Assembly (NCBI RefSeq): GCF_000429945.1
Contig: NZ_AUCV01000013.1
Coordinates: 84,818 to 148,817, forward strand
Direction of reading: 5' to 3'
Source: Desulfogranum japonicum DSM 18378
GTDB lineage: Bacteria > Desulfobacterota > Desulfobulbia > Desulfobulbales > Desulfobulbaceae
Length of the DNA: 64,000 nt
A program made the position numbers and the translations under genes. The notes under the pieces are model-generated. The model was not told the DNA's origin, ran no database searches, and saw nothing but the letters and a program-made list of their open reading frames with translations. Below, one piece after another: positions 56,471-64,000 of this stretch (the first letter of the stretch is position 1; each line of letters opens with the position of its first letter).

Positions 56471-58273
56471 TTATTCACTTGCCTTTTCTTTCTCGCCATT
56501 TAATTCATCGTGCATGGAAGCTATGGCTTCTGCAAGGCGATGCTCTTCTTCAATCACCTGCAATTTATTTTCAACCGCCTCTTCCACATAGAGCTCTTGA
56601 GCCAGCCCTATATACAGAGAATACACACCCAACAAAAGCACCACGGTAAAAGGCAACCCTGTTGTAACAGAAGCAGTCTGTAAAGTACTCAATCCTCCTC
56701 CAAGGAGTAGTACTGCGGCAATCACACCTTCCATAACAGCCCAGAAAATACGTTGTGGAATCGGAGAATCCAACTTCCCTCCAGAGGTAAGATGATCCAC
56801 AACCAATGAGCCGGAATCGGAAGAGGTAACAAAAAACACGGTTACCAACACAATACCAATAATGGAGAGAAAAGAAGTTGCCGGAAAATGCTTGAGCATT
56901 TCAAACATTGCAGTAGAGACATCTGATTTCACAGCTGCTACAATGTCTGCGCTACCATTTCCTTGCAAAAACAGGGCAGAACCACCAAATACAGACATCC
57001 AGACAAAAGAGAGCAAGGTAGGAATAATCATAACCCCGAGAATGAATTCTCTTACGGTTCGTCCTTTGGAGATTCTGGCTATAAACATACCTACAAATGG
57101 AGACCAGGATATCCACCAGGCCCAATAAAATACAGTCCAACTTCCTTGCCAATTGGTATCCCGAAAAGTTTCTGTCCACAGGCTGAGTTGTGCCAGCTTT
57201 TCAATATAAAAACCAAGATTTTGTGTAAAACCGCTTAGAATATAGACTGTTGGCCCGGCAACAAGCAAAAAGAGCATAAATAGAGCGGCTAAACCCATAT
57301 TCCATTCACTGAGCCTTTTGACTCCACGATCAAGACCGGCAATAACCGAGATGGTTGCAATAGCTGTAATAACAGCAATCAGAATGACCTGTATCTCAGT
57401 ATTAATACTTACATTAAACAGGTAATTTAGCCCGGCATTAACCTGTTTCACCCCAAGTCCCAGTGACGTGGCCAGCCCCATCAGTGTTGCAAGAACCGAG
57501 AGTACGTCAATCAGGTTACCCCAGAACCCATATATGTGGTTACCGAGAATAGGATAGAAAATTGAGCGAATGGTCAGAGGCAAGCCACGGTTATAGGCAA
57601 AAAAAGCCAGCCCCAATGCAACAATAGAGTAGATGGCCCATGGATGAAGCCCCCAGTGATAATAGGTTACCCCCATTGCAGCCTGGGCCGCCTCTGGAGT
57701 CTGCGGCAGTACTCCAGTAAACAGTGGAGAAGGAGAATCATAATGATACATGGGCTCTCCCACACTCCAGAACATGAGCCCAATTCCCATTCCTGCGCTG
57801 AGCAGCATGGCATACCAGGCAGGGGTTGAAAATTCAGGTTTTGCCTTACTTCCCCCAATACGAATGTGCCCGTACTTACTGATGGCAAAAAATACGGCCG
57901 CACCAATAAAAATATTGGCTGATAGAATAAAGAACCAGCCAAAAGAGGCTGTGGTCCAAGCCAACGCCTGGGAGCAGATAGCTGCTGCCTGATCCTTGAA
58001 TTGCAAGGTTAAAAGAATAAAGATAGATAAGGTCAGCACAGAAATTATGGTGACCTGCGGGTGAATATCAAAGCCAAGAGCACGCCAATTATTTTCCCCT
58101 GGCTCCTGCGCTCCTGCTTCGTCAAAAAATGATGCAGTTGGGCGAATTTGTAGCCCACGGAACTGTTCACGTTCCTTAATCGCCTTTTCTCGGGCTTTTT
58201 TTTCTGCTTTTTTAAGTTTTGCTGCCAGTTTACCTTTTGATTCAGACTCCGGTTCCGGAGTATGCTGATTCAC
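56471..58273 (-). CDS. BCCT-family betaine/choline/carnitine transporter
   Basis: A 600-residue transporter with twelve membrane segments. The family motif in the centre is visible as FYWAWWISWSPFVGMFIARIS with RGRTVREFILG, and ATLMGLATSLGLGVKQVNAG matches the BCCT sodium/substrate region. The 50-residue cytoplasmic N-terminus is strongly charged (KAEKKAREKAIKEREQ) and the acidic C-terminus ends in a helix of 40 residues, as in osmo-regulated BetP-type carriers. Betaine uptake under osmotic stress is the best guess. GTG start with AGGAGG followed by seven T. Confidence 0.92.
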   Translation of the reverse strand: MNQHTPEPESESKGKLAAKLKKAEKKAREKAIKEREQFRGLQIRPTASFFDEAGAQEPGENNWRALGFDIHPQVTIISVLTLSIFILLTLQFKDQAAAICSQALAWTTASFGWFFILSANIFIGAAVFFAISKYGHIRIGGSKAKPEFSTPAWYAMLLSAGMGIGLMFWSVGEPMYHYDSPSPLFTGVLPQTPEAAQAAMGVTYYHWGLHPWAIYSIVALGLAFFAYNRGLPLTIRSIFYPILGNHIYGFWGNLIDVLSVLATLMGLATSLGLGVKQVNAGLNYLFNVSINTEIQVILIAVITAIATISVIAGLDRGVKRLSEWNMGLAALFMLFLLVAGPTVYILSGFTQNLGFYIEKLAQLSLWTETFRDTNWQGSWTVFYWAWWISWSPFVGMFIARISKGRTVREFILGVMIIPTLLSFVWMSVFGGSALFLQGNGSADIVAAVKSDVSTAMFEMLKHFPATSFLSIIGIVLVTVFFVTSSDSGSLVVDHLTSGGKLDSPIPQRIFWAVMEGVIAAVLLLGGGLSTLQTASVTTGLPFTVVLLLGVYSLYIGLAQELYVEEAVENKLQVIEEEHRLAEAIASMHDELNGEKEKASE

Positions 58274-58723
58274 AAAAAAACCTCCTTCTATTGTTATTTG
58301 AGCGGATTTCAGAGTTTACGGAAAACTACATCAGGCCGTGCAAACGAGGTGTCCCTGGGGATTTTTCTGTAATGGTTAAAATAGCCGGATACGGCTTTTT
58401 ACCCGTCCCCACCTGATTTGATGTATATTTCCGGATAACAGGGCATTCAGTTTCCCAACAAAGTATGCTTCAACCACAAACCCCACGCCCATATTTAAAA
58501 CGCACAAAGGACAAAATCTTATCTAATAAAACCAACGCGTTTTTGCAACTCGGCTCTCTATTTTTAAAGAATGGGCTCAATAACCAGCAGTACAAGCTAC
58601 AACAAAAAACTGTACCACACCGTGACTATTAGCAACCCAGAAAATATTGACAATACCACGACATGCCTTACAAATATCGATATTGAGAATCACTCTTTTT
58701 AACGCTGATTATAAGGTGATTTT
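58274..58723. other. Intergenic region between divergent BCCT and propeller genes
   Basis: 450 AT-rich bases, divergent promoters expected. GCCGGATACGGCTTTTT at about 58384-58400 is a short stem-loop with a T run on the plus strand, possibly an attenuator remnant. No gene or family A/B repeat seen. Confidence 0.4.
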
Positions 58724-59980
58724 ATGCTTTCTCGCCATCTGCTCCATATCTTCACCAGTGTTTGCCTTGTGCTTTCAGGTATCATCCTGTACAGGGGAGA
58801 ATCTTTTGCTCAGCTACTCACAATCTCCGGAAAAAGCGTTAATCTGCAAGTTCCTGAAGGATTGACCGTTGAATTCATAGCTCCACTTGAGCGACCGCGG
58901 TTTCTGACCCAGGGACCACAAAATGAACTGTTGATAGGCTCACGCACAGGAACCATTTACCGGAGTGCTCCCCCATACAGCAACGTATCAGTACTGGTTA
59001 CCATGAACGGCTACATTCACAGCGTAGCCTATAGGGACGGTATACTGTATGCTGCCGAAACCGCAGGCGTTTGGTATGCTCACTACAACGAACTCAGCAC
59101 TACACTTACCAGCAATGATTTTTCCCTTCTCACAGCGCTTCCATCTGCAACAGGTGGCCATTCAAGCCGTACCATCATAGTTGGGCCAGATAACAATCTC
59201 TATATTGGACTGGGTATAAGCGACAATTGCTCCAATGAATATCTTTCCAATACCTATGACTTCGAACATCGCCGTGGAGGTGTATTTCGCCTTGATGAAT
59301 CAGGCAGCTCATCAATACTGGTGCCCTACTCTTCCGGTCTGCGTAACCCCATTGGCCTTGCCTTCCACCCGATTACAGAACAGCTCTATGCAACAAATGC
59401 CGGCCCGGATAATCTGGGATTTTATCAACCACCTGAAGTTTTTGCCCAACTGACCAATAATTCCTTTCACGGAATGCCTTGGTACCAGTATTACAACGAA
59501 GCATTCAGAGACGGTCAGTGTACGACCTCCACTCCACCTCGTCCAGCCTCTGAGGCAACTCCACCTGCTGCTTTATTTGCGGCCAGGTCAACGCCTCAAG
59601 GTATTGCTTTTATCACAGGTTTTTCCCTTGGCACAGCCCGGAATGGTGATGCTGTTGTGGCCATACACGGTTCATGGGCTGTACCGGATGGAGGTGATGC
59701 CAGCCAACGCCGCCCTCCCCTCCTGGCAACGGTTCACTTTAACAATAACCAGCCCTTCTCAGTGAACAGCCTTGTTACAGGTTTTCAACGCAACGATGGT
59801 TCACGCTTTGCCCGTCCATCAGGTGTATTGTTTGCCAATGACAATAATCTCTATTTCACCAGTGATGGTGGTGATGTTACAGGTCTGTTCCGCATCCGTC
59901 GAATCGTGTCGGAGGCTGAAAATCGGAGAACAGGATCTGTTGTTCCAGCACTTACACTCTTGCTCAGCCGGCAGCCATAG
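58724..59980 (+). CDS. Exported PQQ-dependent glucose/sorbosone dehydrogenase-like propeller protein
   Basis: A 418-residue secreted protein with an N-terminal signal segment (about 8-29). The sequence is a six-bladed beta-propeller of the sGDH/sorbosone dehydrogenase type: LTVEFIAPLERPRFLTQGP, GHSSRTIIVGPDNNLYIGLG, RRGGVFRLDESG, GLRNPIGLAFHPITEQLYAT, TPQGIAFITGF, ARPSGVLFANDNNLYFTSDGG. Whether it binds PQQ is unproven; no PQQ biosynthesis gene is in the window, and many homologues in anaerobes may be non-catalytic. The C-terminus is a hydrophobic anchor-like tail (VVPALTLLLSRQP). It precedes the cytochrome gene by 295 bases. Confidence 0.85.
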   Translation: MLSRHLLHIFTSVCLVLSGIILYRGESFAQLLTISGKSVNLQVPEGLTVEFIAPLERPRFLTQGPQNELLIGSRTGTIYRSAPPYSNVSVLVTMNGYIHSVAYRDGILYAAETAGVWYAHYNELSTTLTSNDFSLLTALPSATGGHSSRTIIVGPDNNLYIGLGISDNCSNEYLSNTYDFEHRRGGVFRLDESGSSSILVPYSSGLRNPIGLAFHPITEQLYATNAGPDNLGFYQPPEVFAQLTNNSFHGMPWYQYYNEAFRDGQCTTSTPPRPASEATPPAALFAARSTPQGIAFITGFSLGTARNGDAVVAIHGSWAVPDGGDASQRRPPLLATVHFNNNQPFSVNSLVTGFQRNDGSRFARPSGVLFANDNNLYFTSDGGDVTGLFRIRRIVSEAENRRTGSVVPALTLLLSRQP

Positions 59981-60274
59981 ACAGAAGAAATAATCATCCA
60001 CAACCCCCCCCCCAGAGTCTTGATACAAGTGTCTATCTCAACACATGTACCGAACAAATACTCTCTCCAATGGCTATACGAGTAGCTAATTATCTGCTAT
60101 AAAATAAATATATACCTATTTTTCAGTTTTTTTTGGTAAACCAATCAGAGCCAGATCAGACTCCAGCTACATCCTCGATCTCTCTATTGTTACAACAATG
60201 TGCAATAATGAGAAATCGGGGTTTAGGTCAAAATCTTCTCTGTAATACCAGGCAAATCTGCTAACGGAGGACTT

Positions 60275-61498
60275 ATGAAATACGTACTTTTTACCTGTTG
60301 CGCTTTTTCCCTCTTGTTTGCACATCAACCAGCTCCAGGAGCTGAATACAAAATACTAGCCTGGAACGATCTAGGCATGCATTGCTACAACAGCTCGTTC
60401 AGAGACCTTGCCGTGTTGCCCCCATATAACACTTTGTGGGCTCAAGTCATTCGTGTCGGTAATCCACCTCAGATAGTAACTGGTGGGATTACAGTTACCT
60501 ACAGTTTTCCAGATAATACCTACTCTGTTGGCAAATCTGATTTCTGGCAGTATGAAAATAAACTCTTTGGGGTAAATCTAGCTGCTAATATCGGCCTTAC
60601 AGGAAAAGGGCTTTCAGGGAGAATGGATCTTCATGGCGACCACTTTGTAGCGGAAGGAATACCATTGACAGAGTACAGGGATAGTGCTCCAACGATTGCA
60701 TATCCCTACCAAATTGCACAAATAGTGGTCAGGAATAGCACGACCAATGCCGTATTGGCTACTCTACAAACTGTTGCCCCGGTATCTTCAGAAATGCACT
60801 GTGACAGATGCCACTATGATGGAGGTGTTGAAAATATTGCAACCGGTAGAGTTGAAACCAATATATTAACCCTGCATGACAAAGAAAATGACGATGAGTA
60901 TGCAACACCACTTATGCAGCAACGACCTGTACTTTGTGCAAAATGCCATGCATCAAATGCGCTTGGCACCTCAGGGATAGCAGGATTACCCAATCTTTCC
61001 AATGCAATTCATGATGCGCACAAAGACAAAGTTCCCCAAACGATGGACGGCTGCTATTTCTGCCATCCAGGCCCAAATACCAAATGTTTACGGGGAGTGA
61101 TGGCCACCAGACATGGCATGGATTGTATAGATTGCCATGGCAACATGGAGCGGGTTGCAAAAAATACATCTCCATGGCTTAACGAACCCCGTTGCGATTC
61201 TGCAGCATGTCATGGGACGGGATATGCCCAATCAGCACCTCTATACAGAATGTCCAAGGGACACGGAGGTATATATTGCGCCGGTTGTCATGATAGCCCC
61301 CACGCCATCGCCCCGAGCAGGGAATCCAATGATTCACTGAAATTCATAACCCTGCAAAATCGCACAGGAAGCCTGAGCAATTGTCTTGTTTGTCATGCCT
61401 CACTTCCAAATAGAACAGGACCACACGGAGTTGCCCCTAGAGGGTATCCTTTATCACCAGGGATCTATCTGCCACTTTTAAACAAAGAAACACCATGA
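60275..61498 (+). CDS. Exported multiheme c-type cytochrome-like protein
   Basis: A 407-residue exported protein (signal peptide MKYVLFTCCAFSLLFAHQP...GAEY). The N-terminal half is a globular domain (AWNDLGMHCYNSSFRDLAVLPPYNT) without heme sites. The C-terminal half contains six canonical CxxCH sites (CDRCH, CAKCH, CYFCH, CIDCH, CAGCH, CLVCH) plus one CDSAACH site with a four-residue spacer, and many extra histidines, so five to seven hemes are likely. It would carry electrons in the periplasm or outer membrane. GGAGG upstream. Neighbours: sugar dehydrogenase-like protein before, arginine catabolism after. Confidence 0.87.
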   Translation: MKYVLFTCCAFSLLFAHQPAPGAEYKILAWNDLGMHCYNSSFRDLAVLPPYNTLWAQVIRVGNPPQIVTGGITVTYSFPDNTYSVGKSDFWQYENKLFGVNLAANIGLTGKGLSGRMDLHGDHFVAEGIPLTEYRDSAPTIAYPYQIAQIVVRNSTTNAVLATLQTVAPVSSEMHCDRCHYDGGVENIATGRVETNILTLHDKENDDEYATPLMQQRPVLCAKCHASNALGTSGIAGLPNLSNAIHDAHKDKVPQTMDGCYFCHPGPNTKCLRGVMATRHGMDCIDCHGNMERVAKNTSPWLNEPRCDSAACHGTGYAQSAPLYRMSKGHGGIYCAGCHDSPHAIAPSRESNDSLKFITLQNRTGSLSNCLVCHASLPNRTGPHGVAPRGYPLSPGIYLPLLNKETP

Positions 61499-61529
61499 AT
61501 ATTCGCTCCCACCATATCTTGAGGCCATT

Positions 61530-62627
61530 ATGACATTTGAACTGTCTTATACAGCCCCGAATTTTGCCGAAGATCATTTTGCCAACGCACCTGCGGCATT
61601 ACTCAAGCCAGCACCAGCAGATGGAATTGCACCAGAGAGGTATCATGCCACTTCCAACTTTCCAGAATATGTCAAACTGGCATCTGGGGAATGGAAGCTT
61701 GCCCGGGAAAGCAGGATGGATGCCGTACTTGTGCTCAAAGACACTGAACTTGAGGTAAAGGAAGCTCGCAGACTTAAAAAAGGAGATCAAGTGGTCCTGG
61801 GAAGGACAGAAAATGGTGAGGAAGGCATATATGTCCACGCCCAATGCTTCACGATACAAACAGCTACCCAGGATAAATTCAGTTTCCGGTCGCGTGGAAC
61901 ACGGGAGACCCCTTTCTCCCATTCTTATGACAACCTTTACGAGATACTCAAACATGACCGTAAATCTGGATATATCGTATGGGTACTTGGACCGGCGGTC
62001 GCTTTTGACAAAGACAGTAGAATAGCAATGCAGTGGTTAATTGAAAACGGATATTGTCATGCTCTTATGGCCGGCAATGCCCTTGCCACCCATGATCTCG
62101 AGGCATCCTGTTTTGGAACTGGCCTTGGCCAGAACATCTACACCCAGGAGTTGCAACCGCTTGGCCATTACAATCATCTTGATGTACTTAATGAGGTTCG
62201 AAAAGCGGGCTCAATTGCAAAAGCCATCCAAAACATGAGCATCACAAATGGTATAATGTATGCCTGTGAGACCAATAACATTCCCTATGTTCTTGCCGGT
62301 TCCATACGCGATGACGGCCCCATGCCAGAGATAATCAGCAATGTCTATGATTCCCAGGATCGTATGCGTGAGCATGCACGCAAGGCAACAACTGTTATTA
62401 CCATGGCCACTCAGCTCCATTCCATAGCCTTTGGCAACATGACTCCAAACTACAAAGTGTTGGAAGACGGCACCATCAGGCCTGTCTTTTTTTATATTGT
62501 GGACATGTCTGAATTCAGCGCCGATAAACTGGCCAATCGCGGTTCTGCTCAGGCACAGGCCATCCTGACCAATGTCCAGGATTTTATCGTCAATCTCAGG
62601 AATCACCTCAAACAAAATCTGTCATGA
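61530..62627 (+). CDS. Ornithine cyclodeaminase of the TIGR00300 (LOR/SDH-like, ArgZ C-terminal) family
   Basis: A 365-residue protein of the TIGR00300 family, known from archaeal ornithine cyclodeaminases and from the C-terminal part of cyanobacterial ArgZ/AgrE. Marks are FPEYVKLASGEWKLARESRM, GPAVAFDKDSRIAMQWLIENGYCHALMAGNALATHDLE, GLGQNIYTQELQPLGHYNH and YVLAGSIRDDGPMPEIISN. It binds NAD and converts ornithine to proline and ammonia. Its stop overlaps the arginase ATG by four bases. Together they turn arginine into proline and urea. No arginine importer is in the window. Confidence 0.87.
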   Translation: MTFELSYTAPNFAEDHFANAPAALLKPAPADGIAPERYHATSNFPEYVKLASGEWKLARESRMDAVLVLKDTELEVKEARRLKKGDQVVLGRTENGEEGIYVHAQCFTIQTATQDKFSFRSRGTRETPFSHSYDNLYEILKHDRKSGYIVWVLGPAVAFDKDSRIAMQWLIENGYCHALMAGNALATHDLEASCFGTGLGQNIYTQELQPLGHYNHLDVLNEVRKAGSIAKAIQNMSITNGIMYACETNNIPYVLAGSIRDDGPMPEIISNVYDSQDRMREHARKATTVITMATQLHSIAFGNMTPNYKVLEDGTIRPVFFYIVDMSEFSADKLANRGSAQAQAILTNVQDFIVNLRNHLKQNLS

Positions 62628-63517
62628 ATGAAAAAAAGATTCGCATTATAGGTATTCCAATGGACCTGGGCCAAAATCTACGTGGAGTGGATATGGGCCC
62701 CAGTGCAATTCGGTACGCCGGACTTAATGGCGCACTCACCCGTCTGGGATATACCGTATATGACAGTGGCAATATAGAGATTCCAGGGGTTTACTGCCTA
62801 AAAAAAAGTGGCTTTAACGAACGCCTGAAACATATTGCCCAGGCATGTGACACAGCCTATATCATGGGAAAAACGGCTGTGGAGCAAGGAGAAGTTCCGA
62901 TTTTTCTCGGTGGGGATCACAGCGCCACCATTGGTACCATTGGCGGAGTAACCCATAATCAACCTGTGGGGATAATCTGGATAGATGCTCACGGTGACTT
63001 TAACACACCGGAAACATCGTCCAGCTGCAATATACACGGAATGGGACTGGCTGTTCTCTTAGGAAGGGGGCCCAAACAACTTGTCAATTTAGGTAGAACA
63101 GGCCCGAAAATCTCGTCGGATCAGGTGGTGCTGATTGGTGTACGAGATTTGGACAGTGAAGAGAAACAACTGCTCATGCAATCAGGTATAACCATCTTTA
63201 CCATGCGTGATATAGACGAAATAGGTATGCATGGTGTACTGACAAGAACTCTAGCCAAATTTAAATACCAACCGCGTATTCATGTCAGTTTTGATATGGA
63301 TGTGATGGACCCCATGGAAGCGCCGGGCGTAGGCACTCCGTCCCGAGGGGGATTAACCTATAGAGAAGGACAGCTGATCATGGAAACAATCGCAGATACT
63401 GGCAAATTATTTTCACTGGATATCATGGAAATCAATCCTATCCTGGATGTGGGTAACCGATCAGGAGAAATGGCTGTATCCCTTGCAGCCTCCCTTTTCG
63501 GCAAATCAATTATGTAA
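62624..63517 (+). CDS. rocF: Arginase-family enzyme
   Basis: A 297-residue arginase. The Mn2 cluster residues are in FLGGDHSATIGTI, WIDAHGDFNTPETSSS with CNIHGM (arginase-type substrate loop) and HVSFDMDVMDPMEAPGVG, with the closing glutamate in SLDIMEINPILD. The early IIGIPMDLGQNLRGVDMGPSAIRYAGL is typical of bacillary-type arginases rather than agmatinases. It hydrolyses arginine to ornithine and urea. Coupled by ATGA overlap to the cyclodeaminase and ended by a strong terminator. It is a separate lineage from the ureohydrolase at 51171. Confidence 0.92.
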   Translation: MNEKKIRIIGIPMDLGQNLRGVDMGPSAIRYAGLNGALTRLGYTVYDSGNIEIPGVYCLKKSGFNERLKHIAQACDTAYIMGKTAVEQGEVPIFLGGDHSATIGTIGGVTHNQPVGIIWIDAHGDFNTPETSSSCNIHGMGLAVLLGRGPKQLVNLGRTGPKISSDQVVLIGVRDLDSEEKQLLMQSGITIFTMRDIDEIGMHGVLTRTLAKFKYQPRIHVSFDMDVMDPMEAPGVGTPSRGGLTYREGQLIMETIADTGKLFSLDIMEINPILDVGNRSGEMAVSLAASLFGKSIM

Positions 63518-63573
63518 CCCTCTATACCTCAGACTCGTTCCTGTGCAAAGAGCTTCCATTTGCAGTTCAATGC

Positions 63574-63604
63574 AAAAGCCCCTCAAACCGATTGAGGGGC
63601 TTTT
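63574..63604. terminator. Bidirectional rho-independent terminator
   Basis: A 13-bp perfect stem AAAAGCCCCTCAA / TTGAGGGGCTTTT with a 5-base loop, T run on both strands' 3' side, between convergent arginase and efflux genes. Confidence 0.92.
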
Positions 63605-63631
63605 CTGTATACACCTGAAAAGATGCAAGAC

Positions 63632-64000
63632 CTACAATTGTCCGCCACCAAGTACCTTATACAGGCTGACCAGGTTGGAGAGGTACGCCTGCTTGACGGT
63701 TACAGCCCCCTGCTGGGCAGAAAACAGGGAACGTTGCGAGTCAAGCACTGTAAGAAAGTCATCAATCCCACTGTCGTAGCGTGCTGACGACAACTCATAG
63801 GCCTGGCCGGTGGCCTTGACCAGGGCATTCTGTGCATCCAGCTGCGCCTGGTAGGTACCACGGGCTGCCAACTGATCGGCGACCTCCTGAAAAGCTGTCT
63901 GAATTGCCTGTTCATATTGCGCGGCTGCAATCTTCTCATTGATCTCTGCCACTTCCAAGCTGGCCTTGAGTTTTCCCCTGTTAAAAATCGGAATGGACAG
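63632..64000 (-). CDS. TolC-family outer membrane efflux protein, 5' part outside the window
   Basis: The C-terminal 122 residues of an outer membrane efflux channel (OEP/NodT type). Visible are LSIPIFNRGKLKASLE, the long alpha-helical hairpin QTAFQEVADQLAARGTYQ and LVKATGQAYELSSARYDSGI, and the final DFLTVLDSQRSLFSAQQGAV with YLSNLVSLYKVLGGG. It would dock with an RND or ABC pump and adaptor encoded beyond the window. Family call firm, specific pump unknown. Confidence 0.88.
   Translation of the reverse strand: MSIPIFNRGKLKASLEVAEINEKIAAAQYEQAIQTAFQEVADQLAARGTYQAQLDAQNALVKATGQAYELSSARYDSGIDDFLTVLDSQRSLFSAQQGAVTVKQAYLSNLVSLYKVLGGGQL

Noticed and set aside
51171..63517. The two ureohydrolases as a recent duplication
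   Set aside because: Their sequences differ throughout outside the shared metal-binding motifs and they sit in different operons, so they are separate lineages.
1..64000. CRISPR arrays, tRNA, rRNA, riboswitch signatures and toxin-antitoxin pairs
   Set aside because: No regular spaced direct repeats, no CCA-type cloverleaf, and no known riboswitch core was recognised by eye. A covariance search could still find a divergent RNA.

Overview
The window most resembles the chromosome of an anaerobic, motile, signalling-rich member of the Desulfobacterota, probably a relative of the Desulfobulbaceae/Desulfocapsaceae. This is inferred from content only: a small assimilatory-type siroheme sulfite reductase, a multiheme c-type cytochrome, Pit phosphate uptake with a DUF47 partner, TRAP uptake, many PAS/REC/GGDEF/MCP signalling proteins, and a moderate, AT-leaning base composition. 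There is no rRNA, tRNA, CRISPR array, phage module or intact insertion sequence.

Layout. 1-6.5 kb: truncated MscS-type channel, TrmO, a lipoprotein, a HAD phosphatase, then a leftward run of a nucleoside-recognition membrane protein, two small proteins, a FlgO-like lipoprotein, a second lipoprotein and thioredoxin 2. 6.8-10.5 kb (rightward): DtxR-type regulator, PilZ protein, Cof-type HAD hydrolase, sulfite reductase. 10.5-19.3 kb (leftward): a signalling cassette of REC-GGDEF, a 2009-residue hybrid kinase with about eight PAS domains, a PhnD-like lipoprotein and a REC/Cys-ribbon protein. 19.6-24.4 kb: an ACP-acyl-AMP ligase-PlsC fusion, a ketopantoate reductase-like protein and a universal stress protein. 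24.5-31.6 kb (leftward): a Cache chemoreceptor, Pit plus DUF47, and a P-loop/FHA-like/metallophosphoesterase protein.

32.2-44.2 kb is a complete chemotaxis locus: a divergent soluble MCP-like coiled-coil protein, a J-domain protein, CheB, CheD, CheW, CheA, CheY, a STAS protein, CheR, an HBM-type chemoreceptor and a second CheW. 44.8-49.9 kb: ArsB/NhaD-type permease with a CBS protein, a transglutaminase-like protein, a flavodoxin-ferredoxin (EFR1) protein and an orphan small protein. After a 1.2 kb geneless stretch, 51.2-56.0 kb holds a ureohydrolase with a TRAP transporter and a convergent LysR regulator. 56.5-64 kb: BCCT transporter, a sorbosone/glucose dehydrogenase-like beta-propeller protein, a multiheme cytochrome, an ornithine cyclodeaminase plus arginase pair (arginine to proline), and the end of a TolC-type efflux gene.

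The most unexpected material is between genes. Two families of small, non-coding, inverted-repeat-ended elements are scattered here. Family A has TIRs near AGGGTCGCGG, a length of about 160 bp, a long internal palindrome and four copies, one internally deleted. Family B has TIRs near TGCCTGTC, two 173-bp copies and one 81-bp deleted copy. Three of these copies lie inside the chemotaxis locus, and the end of one supplies two bases of the cheD stop codon. No transposase that could move them is visible in the window.
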